From: Sphingomonadales bacterium
GTDB lineage: Bacteria; Bacteroidota; Bacteroidia; Chitinophagales; Chitinophagaceae
Direction of reading: 5' to 3'
DNA length: 64,000 nucleotides
Assembly: GCA_016872195.1 (NCBI GenBank)
Contig: VHAT01000008.1
Span: 1-64,000 of the forward strand
How positions within the stretch are numbered: position 1 is the first letter of the stretch; the number at the start of each line of letters is the position of its first letter. Shown here in pieces: positions 51,155 to 60,021 of this stretch. Made by a program: the position numbers and the translations under genes. Below the pieces are notes generated by a model. That model saw only the letters and a list, made by a program, of their open reading frames with translations. It searched no databases and was not told the DNA's origin.

Positions 51155-51186
51155 AAAGCGCCAGCTCTTTTCTGGCGCTTTTTTTA
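51155..51186 (+). terminator. Rho-independent terminator after tsf
   Basis: GCGCCAG-CTCTTTT-CTGGCGC followed by TTTTTTT. Confidence 0.92.
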
Positions 51187-51231
51187 TGGGCTGTCAAAAG
51201 ATGTATCTTCGTTTTTTACAAGCTGCTGCTT

Positions 51232-51942
51232 ATGTTACCTAAGTACAAACGTATTTTATTGAAACTCTCAGGCGAAGCGCTGATGGGAGATAAAAGTTTT
51301 GGATTCGATACCGATGTCATTGCGCAATATGCCCGTGATATCAAGTCCATTACCGATTTAGGTGCGCAAGTAGCCGTAGTGATCGGCGGGGGAAATATAT
51401 ATCGGGGCATGAACGAACAAGAAACCGGTATCGAGAGGGCGCATGGAGATTATATGGGGATGCTGGCCACGGTCATCAATGGGATGGCCTTGCAGGCCGG
51501 ATTGGAGAAGATAGGAGTGTATACCCGCCTGCAAAGCGCAATAAAAATGGAGCAGATCGCTGAGCCCTATATTCGTCGCAGAGCCATTCGGCATTTACAA
51601 AAAGGCAGGGTAGTGATCTTTGGTGCCGGAACCGGCAATCCTTATTTTACCACCGATACCGCCGGCTCTTTACGCGCCATTGAGATTGGGGCCGATGTGA
51701 TCTTAAAAGGAACGCGCGTTGATGGTATATACACGGCCGATCCTGAAAAAGATCCCAAGGCCACTAAATATCAAACCATCAGTTTTCAGGATTGTCTGGC
51801 CCAACAGCTTAAGGTAATGGACATGACGGCCTTTACTCTTTGCATGGAAAATAAGCTCCCCATTATTGTATTCAATATGAATGAGGCCGATAATCTTCGT
51901 CGCGTGGTAACCGGCGAAAAGGTGGGTACGCTTGTTCAGTAA
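51232..51942 (+). CDS. pyrH: UMP kinase
   Basis: [50 protein letters not shown]. Confidence 0.97.
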   Translation: MLPKYKRILLKLSGEALMGDKSFGFDTDVIAQYARDIKSITDLGAQVAVVIGGGNIYRGMNEQETGIERAHGDYMGMLATVINGMALQAGLEKIGVYTRLQSAIKMEQIAEPYIRRRAIRHLQKGRVVIFGAGTGNPYFTTDTAGSLRAIEIGADVILKGTRVDGIYTADPEKDPKATKYQTISFQDCLAQQLKVMDMTAFTLCMENKLPIIVFNMNEADNLRRVVTGEKVGTLVQ

Positions 51943-51955
51943 GTAAATACCGCCT

Positions 51956-51988
51956 AAAAAAAAGACGAAGTGATCAAACACCTCGTCA
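51956..51988 (-). terminator. Rho-independent terminator for the minus-strand bTHX gene
   Basis: On the minus strand GACGAGGTG-TTTGATCA-CTTCGTC followed by a T-run (A-run 51956-51963 on +). Confidence 0.75.
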
Positions 51989-52017
51989 TTTACTTCTTTT
52001 AAAGGAACTCTCTTTTA

Positions 52018-52134
52018 CTACGCTTTCTTTTTAGCCGCTTTTTTGGTCACGGTAGTCTTTTTAGCCGGACGACTTTTACCAAACGATCCTTTGAAGCGTT
52101 TTCCTTTTGCGGTTTTTTTATCTCCTCTTCCCAT
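52018..52134 (-). CDS. 30S ribosomal protein bTHX (38 aa), absent from the supplied ORF track
   Basis: Hand translation: MGRGDKKTAKGKRFKGSFGKSRPAKKTTVTKKAAKKKA, matching the MGKGDKKT-x-GK-x-GSxGKxRP THX pattern; terminator directly downstream. Confidence 0.88.
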   Translation of the reverse strand: MGRGDKKTAKGKRFKGSFGKSRPAKKTTVTKKAAKKKA

Positions 52135-52158
52135 GGTATTTATTTTTGAAGGTTAAAA

Positions 52159-52428
52159 TTAAATTCTTTCTGCTAATTCTTTGCCGGCCTTAAAACGCGC
52201 TACTTTCTTGGCCTTTATCCGAATGGGATCTCCCGTCTTGGGATTACGACCATTACGGGCCGATCGTTTGGACACCGAGAAAGTACCGAAGCCCACCAGG
52301 GTTACCTTACCGCCTCCTTTAAGGGTCTTGGTGACCGATTCGGTCAATACATCAATAGCAGCATTGGCTTGGGCCTTGGTGATGCCGGTTTCGTCGGCAA
52401 TTTTGGAAATGAGATCGGCTTTGTTCAT
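52159..52428 (-). CDS. HU family DNA-binding protein
   Basis: MNKADLISKIADETGITKAQANAAIDVLTESVTKTLKGGGKVTLVGFGTFSVSKRSARNGRNPKTGDPIRI. Confidence 0.96.
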   Translation of the reverse strand: MNKADLISKIADETGITKAQANAAIDVLTESVTKTLKGGGKVTLVGFGTFSVSKRSARNGRNPKTGDPIRIKAKKVARFKAGKELAERI

Positions 52429-52458
52429 GTAGTGGTTTTGGCAACGTGTAAAGAGCGA

Positions 52459-52466
52459 CAAATTTA
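52459..52466 (-). promoter_or_regulatory. Putative -7 element (TAAATTTG) for the HU gene
   Basis: Reverse complement of caaattta; T-rich -33 about 18 nt upstream. Confidence 0.5.
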
Positions 52467-52510
52467 GCCGCTTTTTCATAGCAGAAAAATTAAAACTTGC
52501 TTTTGCACTA

Positions 52511-52816
52511 CTAATCCACAATTTTCATGAGCGTTCTAAAGGCGATAAAGTTTTCAGCCCATTTTTCGAGTCCTTTTTGCCGCATAGCCGGCGCAAACTC
52601 AGTCATATATCGATCGTAGTCCGCACGAGAGGCAGCCCGGTACTGCACGGCATAGGTAAGGCCTTCTTCGTCGGTATTTTCCAGCAGTTGCAGGGTGGTA
52701 GCCTGATCAAAACAACCCGTTGCAATCATGTCGGGAATATGCTCTTGTTGTAGCCATTGCAGCCAATCGTGGGCAATAGCATGCGCTACTTTGATGGTAA
52801 CATTGTAAATGAGCAT
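52511..52816 (-). CDS. DUF4286 family protein
   Basis: MLIYNVTIKVAHAIAHDWLQWLQQEHIPDMIATGCF; small dimeric ferredoxin-like pattern. Confidence 0.8.
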   Translation of the reverse strand: MLIYNVTIKVAHAIAHDWLQWLQQEHIPDMIATGCFDQATTLQLLENTDEEGLTYAVQYRAASRADYDRYMTEFAPAMRQKGLEKWAENFIAFRTLMKIVD

Positions 52817-52821
52817 GATCG

Positions 52822-53589
52822 TTATTTTTTTAATTGCAAATACACAGGACAATGGTCCGAATGTTTTACGGATGATAAAATATCGGCATCGGCCAATTTC
52901 TTCTCCAATGGTTGACTAATGTTTATGTAGTCGATACGCCATCCTTTATTTTGCAATCGCACCGAGGGAAAACGCTGGCTCCACCAACTGTATCGATGGG
53001 GTTCGGGGTGAAAGACACGAAAGGTATCTATCCATCCGCTTTTGAAAAAGTTCGTCATCCACTCTCTTTCCGCCGGTTGAAAACCCGATGAATTCTTATT
53101 ACCCTTGGGGTCATGAATATCGAGTTCCGTATGCGCAATATTATAGTCTCCGCAGAGGATCAGCTGGGGGTACTTTTTTTGTAGTTTTTTTAGCCAGCCG
53201 GAGCATTCTTCGAGCCATACGTATTTAAACGCTTGTCGTTCGTCGCCAGCGCTTCCGCTTGGAAAGTAGGCATTGATAAGGCGAATGGTTCCAAAGTCGA
53301 GCTGAATGACTCGACCTTCGTCATCGCTTGGTCCGTGGCCATTTCCATATTCTACCCGATCGGGTTTGATCTTGGTAAAAACGGCTACTCCGCTATACCC
53401 CTTTTTTTCGGCACTGAACCAGTAGTCGCTAAAGCCCATTTGATGAAGCGGGGTCAGATCTACATCCTCGGGTCTTGCCTTGGTCTCTTGCAGGCAAATA
53501 ATATCGGCCGGATCGGTAGCAAGCCATTCCCAGAAGCCTTTTTTAATAGCGGCTCGAATACCATTAACATTATAAGAGATAATACGCAT
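52822..53589 (-). CDS. xth: Exodeoxyribonuclease III
   Basis: ISYNVNGIRAAIKKGFWEWL, ICLQETKA, LCGDYNIAHTELD, KHSDHCPV. Confidence 0.96.
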   Translation of the reverse strand: MRIISYNVNGIRAAIKKGFWEWLATDPADIICLQETKARPEDVDLTPLHQMGFSDYWFSAEKKGYSGVAVFTKIKPDRVEYGNGHGPSDDEGRVIQLDFGTIRLINAYFPSGSAGDERQAFKYVWLEECSGWLKKLQKKYPQLILCGDYNIAHTELDIHDPKGNKNSSGFQPAEREWMTNFFKSGWIDTFRVFHPEPHRYSWWSQRFPSVRLQNKGWRIDYINISQPLEKKLADADILSSVKHSDHCPVYLQLKK

Positions 53590-53677
53590 GGGGAACTTGC
53601 CGAAAAAGCTCGAATTTTGAATATGGCTTTCCGACAGGCCGGCAATTTACAGTATTAACCGCTTAAATCTTGTTCGT

Positions 53678-54427
53678 ATGAGTACCGCTTCTTCTCGCCC
53701 GGCTCAAGAAAGGCTGATCCCGGCTGCCCAATCGGTCTATCTCGAAGGACCCAAAAGCAGAGGGTATGAATTATTGTTCGCTTGGCGCGTATTTAAACAA
53801 TTCATCAAAGGTTTTAGAACGCTTCACTTCGCAGGACCTTGCATTACCGTTTTCGGATCGGCTCGTTTTTCGGAGGAGCATCCCTACTACCAGCAGGCTC
53901 GTACGTTCGGTAAGCGAATCGCCGCCTTAGGGATGACCACCCTTACCGGAGGCGGACCTGGTATTATGGAGGCGGCCAATCGCGGAGCCTACGAGAATAA
54001 TGGCCAGTCGGTAGGGTGTAATATTATCTTACCCTTTGAGCAAAAAGAGAATCCCTACCTGCACTACTCGGTCACCTTTGAACATTTTTTTGTTCGAAAA
54101 GTATTGCTGGTAAAATATTCCTATGCCTTTATAATCATGCCGGGCGGATTTGGCACCATGGATGAGTTATTTGAGACACTCACTTTGGTGCAGACGCAAA
54201 CCATCACACCATTCCCGATCGTTCTGTTTGGTAAAGCGTATTATCAACCCTTAATGGAGGCTATTCATGATATGGAAAAGCAGGGTACGATCTCTCCGGA
54301 AGACCTGTCGCTGGTAAAATTTACCGATGACATCGACGAGGCCATGGATTTCATCTCTTCGTATATCAGTAAAAATTATGCGATCAAACCTCGTAAGCGA
54401 TATTGGTGGTTATTCGAAAAGCGATGA
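53678..54427 (+). CDS. TIGR00730/LOG family Rossmann-fold protein
   Basis: TLTGGGPGIMEAANRGAYENNGQSVGCNI...PGGFGTMDELFETLTLVQT (PGGxGTxxE motif). Confidence 0.93.
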   Translation: MSTASSRPAQERLIPAAQSVYLEGPKSRGYELLFAWRVFKQFIKGFRTLHFAGPCITVFGSARFSEEHPYYQQARTFGKRIAALGMTTLTGGGPGIMEAANRGAYENNGQSVGCNIILPFEQKENPYLHYSVTFEHFFVRKVLLVKYSYAFIIMPGGFGTMDELFETLTLVQTQTITPFPIVLFGKAYYQPLMEAIHDMEKQGTISPEDLSLVKFTDDIDEAMDFISSYISKNYAIKPRKRYWWLFEKR

Positions 54428-54465
54428 AATTAATTTCAATTAAGTTTGTTTTACAAAAATAATAT

Positions 54466-54732
54466 ATGCAACTATCCGGAGTAGATATTTTGGGCTATGT
54501 AGCCGGGCTAATCACTGCTTTTACATTTCTGCCGCAGGTCATCAAAACCTGGAAGACCCAGTCGGCCAAGGATGTATCGTTAGCGATGTTCCTGATCGCC
54601 CTGACCAATCAGATCTTGTGGTTGGCCTTTGGCATCTTGCGGGTCGATTCTGTTATTATCATTACCAATGCCGTCATGCTTTTTATGACAGCCTTGATGA
54701 TCGCTCTTAAGCTAAAGTATAATCATCGATAA
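54466..54732 (+). CDS. SemiSWEET/PQ-loop sugar transporter
   Basis: 88 aa, three TM; GYVAGLITAFTFLPQVIKTWKTQSAKDVSLAMFLIALTNQILWLAFG. Confidence 0.88.
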   Translation: MQLSGVDILGYVAGLITAFTFLPQVIKTWKTQSAKDVSLAMFLIALTNQILWLAFGILRVDSVIIITNAVMLFMTALMIALKLKYNHR

Positions 54733-55349
54733 TGCAAATCGATACTCTTATCTGGGATCTAGGCGGTGTACTGGTCGACTGGAGTCCGTTGTACGTGTAC
54801 GACGATCGTTACTTTTCCGATCCTAGCGAGCGCGATTATTTTTTTCAGCATATCTGCACCGCCGACTGGAACGAGCGACAAGACGCGGGCTACTCGCTAC
54901 AACAGGCTACCGAAGAGAAGCTAAAGGAATTTCCGGATCTGCGGTGGCGACAACCCATTCTCGATTTTTATGGTCGCTGGGAGGAAATGCTTCGCGGGCC
55001 AATAGTGGAGACCGTTAGTATTTTTGAAAAACTCAGGGCGCAAAAGAAATATCGGTTTTATGCCCTTACCAACTGGAGTGCCGAAACATTTCCGATCGCT
55101 TTGCAACGGTTTGATTTTCTCCAGGGGTTCGACGGTAGACTTGTGAGCGGCGAAGAAGGGACTCGGAAGCCCTTTGCTGCATTTTATCAATTACTTTTCG
55201 ATCGCTATCTTATCGATCCGTCACGCGCCTTATTCATAGATGATAATTTGCGTAATGTCAAAGCGGCCGAGGAATTGGGGCTTTCCGGTATTCACTTTTT
55301 ATCAGCTGCCACCTTGCAGACCGAATTGGTCGCGAAGGGTGTATTATAA
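54732..55349 (+). CDS. HAD family hydrolase (HAD-IA)
   Basis: LIWDLGGVLVDWSP; ALTNWSAETF; ALFIDDNLRNVKAAEELGLSGIHF. Confidence 0.92.
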   Translation: MQIDTLIWDLGGVLVDWSPLYVYDDRYFSDPSERDYFFQHICTADWNERQDAGYSLQQATEEKLKEFPDLRWRQPILDFYGRWEEMLRGPIVETVSIFEKLRAQKKYRFYALTNWSAETFPIALQRFDFLQGFDGRLVSGEEGTRKPFAAFYQLLFDRYLIDPSRALFIDDNLRNVKAAEELGLSGIHFLSAATLQTELVAKGVL

Positions 55350-55375
55350 TCGGTAGGCTTCTTGTACGCCTTGGG

Positions 55376-55447
55376 GTCCTGTATTCCCTTTTCGTCCTAT
55401 GTTCCCTTTTTGTCCTGTATTCCCTTAGGGTCCTGTATTGCCTGGAT
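55376..55447. repeat. 18-nt tandem repeat, 4 units (degenerate extra copy possible upstream)
   Basis: gtcctgtattcccttttc / gtcctatgttcccttttt / gtcctgtattcccttagg / gtcctgtattgcctggat. Confidence 0.85.
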
Positions 55448-55460
55448 ATTGGCTTGCCAC

Positions 55461-58154
55461 TTATTCCAGTACCGGGCGAAGCCATTTCTCCGCCTCCTCC
55501 AAACTCATTCCTTTACGGCGGGCATAGTCTTGTAATTGATCGCGGTCTATCTTTCCCAATCCAAAATAATGACTGCCGGGATGGGCAATATACCAACCAC
55601 ATACCGAGGCGGGTGGATTCATGGCCAGACTCTCGGTAAGGGTAATGCCAATATGCTCCGTGGCTTGTAGCAGCGAAAAAAGTTTACGTTTTTCCGTGTG
55701 GTCAGGACAAGCCGGATAACCGGGAGCCGGACGTATCCCCTGGTATTTTTCAGCGATCAGCTCATCATTGCCGAGCACTTCGTTCTTGGCGTATCCCCAA
55801 TATTCTTTTCGTACTTTTTCGTGTAAGCACTCAGCAAAGGCTTCAACAAAGCGATCTGCCAAAATTTGTACCAAGATCTTATTGTATTCGTCTTGCTCGC
55901 CAGCGTAGTGATCGATATATTTTTTAGCACCGTGTATTGTAACGGCGAATGAGCCCATGTAATCGGTCCCTAACTCAGCCGGACAAATAAAATCAGCCAG
56001 CGAAAAATTAGGTTGCCCTACCGCCTTTTTAAGTTGCTGTCGCAACGATTCGATCTTGACCTCACCTTGTTCGGTTTGTAAGGTGATCGTATCGGCATTA
56101 TTGCTGGTCGCCGGCCAAAATCCGATCACGCCCTCGGCACGAAACCAATTTTCTGCCACAATCTTTTTTAAAAGCCCTTGAGCATCATGAAAAAGTCGAG
56201 TGGCTTCAGTTCCAAAGATAGGATCGGAGAGTACAGCCGGATAGCGTCCGGGCATTTCCCAGGCAATAAAGAAGGGCCCCCAGTCAATATACCGAGCAAT
56301 GGTCGCCAGGTCATAATTTTTTAATACCTGTATGCCCGTGAACGAAGGAGTAACCGGGCGATATTTCTTCCAGTCAAAATATTCTTTGGTCACAACGGCC
56401 TCTTGATAGGGGATCAGGTTTTTCTTTCCTTTGTTCAAGAATTGCTGTTGTAGTCCTTCGTATTCCGTCTGGGTTTGTTGTAGGAGTTCTTTTTTCTGCT
56501 CTTTGTTCAGCAGCGAGCTGACCACGGTTACACTGCGCGATGCATCCAGCACATGTAATACACCGTGCCCATATTGAGGAGCGATCTTTACAGCGGTATG
56601 CATTCTCGATGTAGTGGCCCCGCCGATCAACAGGGGTTGTTGCATACCTCTTCGTTTCATCTCATGCGCTACATGAACCATTTCATCGAGAGAAGGGGTT
56701 ATCAATCCACTTAGTCCTATGATGTCAACTTGTTCCTGCTCGGCCTTGTCCAATATTTTATCGGCCGGCACCATCACACCCATATCGATGATCTCGTAGC
56801 CATTGCACCCCAGCACCACACCAACAATATTCTTTCCAATATCGTGCACGTCTCCTTTTACAGTAGCCAGTAATACTTTCGGCACCTTTCCCTGACTTGC
56901 CAGCGGGTTGTTTCGTTTTTCTTCTTCTATAAAAGGGGTCAGCCAGGCCACACTTTTTTTCATAACCCTTGCACTTTTGACGACTTGCGGCAAGAACATT
57001 TTACCGGCGCCAAAAAGATCGCCCACTACATTCATTCCGGCCATTAGCGGTCCTTCTATCACATCTAGTGGGCGAGGATATTTTTTTCTGGCCTCTTCGG
57101 TATCGGTATCAATATAGTCCGTTATACCGTTGATCAGCGCATGTTTTAGGCGATCCTCTACTGAGGTCGAGCGCCATGCTTCATTTTTTTCTTCGGTCTT
57201 GTCCTTAGCCTTAACGGTCTCGGCAAAGGCGATCAGTTTTTCGGTGGCTTCGTTTTGGTCATTGTTCTTGTTCAGGATCACCTCTTCGCACAGGTTTCGT
57301 AAGGTGGGTTCGATCTCGTCATAAACGGCCAATTGCCCGGCATTGACGATCCCCATATCCATTCCCGCTTTTATGGCATGATACAGGAATACCGCGTGCA
57401 TGGCCTCGCGCACGGGTTCATTACCCCGAAACGAGAAAGAAAGATTACTCACCCCACCACTCACCTTGGTGAGCGGCATTTTTTGTTTGATGAGTCGGGT
57501 CGCTTCAATAAAGTCTACTCCATAGTTGTTATGTTCTTCCAGGCCGGTCGCGACAGCAAAAATGTTAGGATCAAAAATGATGTCTTGCGGATCGTAGCCA
57601 AGACGCGTGGTCAGCAGCGTATAGGCGCGCTCCGAGATCTCTACTTTGCGCTGCATGGTATCGGCCTGTCCTTTTTCGTCGAAGGCCATTACGATCACGG
57701 CGGCTCCAAAGCGTTGGCAGATCTCAGCTTGTTGTAAAAATTTTTCTTCTCCTTCTTTCAGGGAGATCGAGTTGACGATGCATTTTCCTTGTACGCATTT
57801 TAATCCGGCTTCAATGATCTCGAACTTAGAACTATCGATCATCACAGGAATACGGGCAATATCAGGCTCACTTTGCAAGAGATTTAAAAAAGTGGTCATG
57901 GCCACTACCCCATCCAAAAGTGCATCATCCATATTTACATCCAATATCTGGGCCCCACTTTCGACCTGCTGGCGCGCCACGCTCAAGGCTTCCTCATATT
58001 TGTTTTCACGAATCAGGCGGGCAAACTTCTTCGATCCGGTCACATTGGTGCGTTCGCCTACATTCACAAAATTGGTCTCGGGCCGGATCACCAGGGGCTC
58101 CAGTCCGGATAGTCTCATAAAGGGAAAAATAGTAACAGGCTCTTGCATCATCAC
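55461..58154 (-). CDS. metH: Methionine synthase, pterin-/cobalamin-binding and activation domains (MetH lacking the Hcy domain)
   Basis: [21 protein letters not shown]; cobalamin motif [18 protein letters not shown]-terminal activation domain ending [19 protein letters not shown]. Confidence 0.96.
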   Translation of the reverse strand: MMMQEPVTIFPFMRLSGLEPLVIRPETNFVNVGERTNVTGSKKFARLIRENKYEEALSVARQQVESGAQILDVNMDDALLDGVVAMTTFLNLLQSEPDIARIPVMIDSSKFEIIEAGLKCVQGKCIVNSISLKEGEEKFLQQAEICQRFGAAVIVMAFDEKGQADTMQRKVEISERAYTLLTTRLGYDPQDIIFDPNIFAVATGLEEHNNYGVDFIEATRLIKQKMPLTKVSGGVSNLSFSFRGNEPVREAMHAVFLYHAIKAGMDMGIVNAGQLAVYDEIEPTLRNLCEEVILNKNNDQNEATEKLIAFAETVKAKDKTEEKNEAWRSTSVEDRLKHALINGITDYIDTDTEEARKKYPRPLDVIEGPLMAGMNVVGDLFGAGKMFLPQVVKSARVMKKSVAWLTPFIEEEKRNNPLASQGKVPKVLLATVKGDVHDIGKNIVGVVLGCNGYEIIDMGVMVPADKILDKAEQEQVDIIGLSGLITPSLDEMVHVAHEMKRRGMQQPLLIGGATTSRMHTAVKIAPQYGHGVLHVLDASRSVTVVSSLLNKEQKKELLQQTQTEYEGLQQQFLNKGKKNLIPYQEAVVTKEYFDWKKYRPVTPSFTGIQVLKNYDLATIARYIDWGPFFIAWEMPGRYPAVLSDPIFGTEATRLFHDAQGLLKKIVAENWFRAEGVIGFWPATSNNADTITLQTEQGEVKIESLRQQLKKAVGQPNFSLADFICPAELGTDYMGSFAVTIHGAKKYIDHYAGEQDEYNKILVQILADRFVEAFAECLHEKVRKEYWGYAKNEVLGNDELIAEKYQGIRPAPGYPACPDHTEKRKLFSLLQATEHIGITLTESLAMNPPASVCGWYIAHPGSHYFGLGKIDRDQLQDYARRKGMSLEEAEKWLRPVLE

Positions 58155-58161
58155 AATTTAT

Positions 58162-59172
58162 TTACACAGTGGAGGGTATCGTTTTTTCTACGACAGGCAA
58201 TGGACGAGGGGTTAGTCCTTTTACTTTTTCTGCAATATGACGAATATGATCGGGCGTGGTGCCACAACAACCACCGACGATATTTACAAATCCTTCGCGT
58301 GCCCATTGTTCTAAATAATGCCCGGTATCCTCTGGTCGTTCATCGTACTCACCCATAGCATTAGGTAGCCCTGCATTGGGATAGGCCGAGACATAGCAAC
58401 TCGCTAGTTGTGATAGTTCCTCAATGTGCGGACGCATTTCTTTTGCTCCTAAGGCGCAGTTCAACCCCACGCTCAAGGGTCTGGCATGCATCACGGAAGT
58501 ATAAAAGGCCTCCAGGGTCTGTCCGCTCAAGGTCCGTCCCGATGCATCGGTGATGGTTCCGCTGATCATGATCGGCAGGGGCTCTTTTTTGGTTTCGTGA
58601 AAATATTTTTTGATGGCATAGATCGCTCCTTTTGCATTGAGCGTATCAAATATGGTTTCGATCAGCAAAAGATCTACGCCACCCTCCACGAGTCCCTCTA
58701 CCTGCTCGTAATAGGCCGCGACTACCTCATCGAATGTTACGGCTCTATAGCCGGGATTATTCACATCGGGCGATAAGGATAGTGTCTTATTGAGCGGACC
58801 AAAGGCACCGGCCACCCAAGCGGTTTTTCCTGAGCGTGAAATGGCTTCGCGCGCACATTTCGCGGCGGCCATATTTAGTTCCTTGGCCAACGATTGCATT
58901 TCGTAGTCTGCCATAGCAATCGTCGTACTGCTAAAGGTGTTCGTCTCTATGATATCGGCACCTGCTTCTAGGTATTGCTGGTGAATACCAATGATGATCT
59001 CCGGTTGCGTAATATTCAGCAGATCGTTATTCCCTTTTACGTCGCAGGGCCAATTTTTGAATCGCTCTCCGCGATAATCCGCTTCGGCCAGTTTGTGTCG
59101 TTGGATCATGGTGCCCATGGCACCGTCTATCACCAAAATTCGTTGCTGTAAGCTCTCTTCGATACGCTGCAT
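58162..59172 (-). CDS. Homocysteine S-methyltransferase family protein (separate Hcy domain of MetH)
   Basis: [51 protein letters not shown]. Confidence 0.95.
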   Translation of the reverse strand: MQRIEESLQQRILVIDGAMGTMIQRHKLAEADYRGERFKNWPCDVKGNNDLLNITQPEIIIGIHQQYLEAGADIIETNTFSSTTIAMADYEMQSLAKELNMAAAKCAREAISRSGKTAWVAGAFGPLNKTLSLSPDVNNPGYRAVTFDEVVAAYYEQVEGLVEGGVDLLLIETIFDTLNAKGAIYAIKKYFHETKKEPLPIMISGTITDASGRTLSGQTLEAFYTSVMHARPLSVGLNCALGAKEMRPHIEELSQLASCYVSAYPNAGLPNAMGEYDERPEDTGHYLEQWAREGFVNIVGGCCGTTPDHIRHIAEKVKGLTPRPLPVVEKTIPSTV

Positions 59173-59318
59173 GTCATTTAGGGTTTGTTCCTGACACGAC
59201 CGGTATGTATTGGTTCGGAAAAACTGAGTAAACGATAGGAGTCTGTTGGAACTCCCAGCCGTTTATTAGTTCTGTTGAGGAAAGGCCGAACAATAAACAA
59301 ATCCGCCCGTAAGGGACA
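59173..59318 (-). ncRNA. Candidate structured 5' leader RNA of the split metH operon
   Basis: Nested stems read on the minus strand: UAUUGUUCGG/CCGAA(C)CAAUA, AGAACU/AGUUUU, UAAACG/CGUUUA, GGAGU/ACUCC, then GUGUCA/UGACAU covering the AU of the start codon. Confidence 0.55.
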
Positions 59319-59349
59319 CAAAGTTACAGCAGGTTGGTCAATTGACCAA
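59319..59349 (-). promoter_or_regulatory. Predicted metH promoter with TAACTTTG -7 element and 16-bp palindrome TTGGTCAATTGACCAA
   Basis: -7 element at 59319-59326 (minus strand), perfect palindrome at 59334-59349 in the spacer/-33 region. Confidence 0.6.
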
Positions 59350-59379
59350 TAATTGAAGGGAGAAGTCTATAGACCAAGT

Positions 59380-60000
59380 CTATAAGCCACTGATATAGCG
59401 ATCCAACGGAAGCCTGTTCTGTAAGCTTCTGGCCAGGGTCATCTCATCGGTATATTCCAGTTCGCCGCCAAAGGCCACACCTCTGGCAATGGTGCTGATC
59501 TTAACGGGGCTGTCTTTGAGTTTTTTCTGGATATAATACACTGTCGTATCACCTTGTATGGTAGGATTCAGGGCAAAGATCAGTTCTTCTATCCCCTCTT
59601 GCTGTACACGCTCTATCAGGGTATGAATGTTCAGTTGGTCGGGACCTATCCCATCTAGGGGTGATATACTTCCGCCCAACACATGATAGAGCCCATTGTA
59701 TTGCTGCGTATTTTCAAAAGCGATCAATTCCCGGATACTTTCTACCACACAGAGCAGCCCTTGCTTACGGCCAGGCTGTAGACAGATCGAGCAACGCTCA
59801 CTGTCAGCGATGTTGCCGCATCGTTTGCAGGTTTTTATCTCACGACGTAAGGTCTTGATCACCTCACTGAAATGATACACTTCTTCGGGTTCTTGTTTTA
59901 TCAGGTGCAGTACCAATCGCAGCGCTGTTTTTTTTCCGATCCCCGGTAGGGCGGCAAAGGCATTAACGGCATTCTCCAGTAAAACAGAGGGCAACTGCAT
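59380..60000 (-). CDS. recR: Recombination mediator RecR
   Basis: LPGIGKKTALRLVLHL; CKRCGNIADSERCSIC zinc finger; Toprim VVESIRELIAFE. Confidence 0.97.
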   Translation of the reverse strand: MQLPSVLLENAVNAFAALPGIGKKTALRLVLHLIKQEPEEVYHFSEVIKTLRREIKTCKRCGNIADSERCSICLQPGRKQGLLCVVESIRELIAFENTQQYNGLYHVLGGSISPLDGIGPDQLNIHTLIERVQQEGIEELIFALNPTIQGDTTVYYIQKKLKDSPVKISTIARGVAFGGELEYTDEMTLARSLQNRLPLDRYISGL

Positions 60001-60021
60001 ACAACAAAGATAGGGCTTGAC

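Noticed and set aside
55258-55485. 75-aa minus-strand ORF carrying REYRTK repeats as a real protein
   Set aside because: Overlaps the ends of the HAD and metH genes; the repeat is better treated as a DNA minisatellite until translation is shown.
59173-59318. metH leader as a known SAM-I or cobalamin riboswitch
   Set aside because: I could not find the SAM-I core or the B12 box on either strand by eye; kept as an unclassified structured leader.
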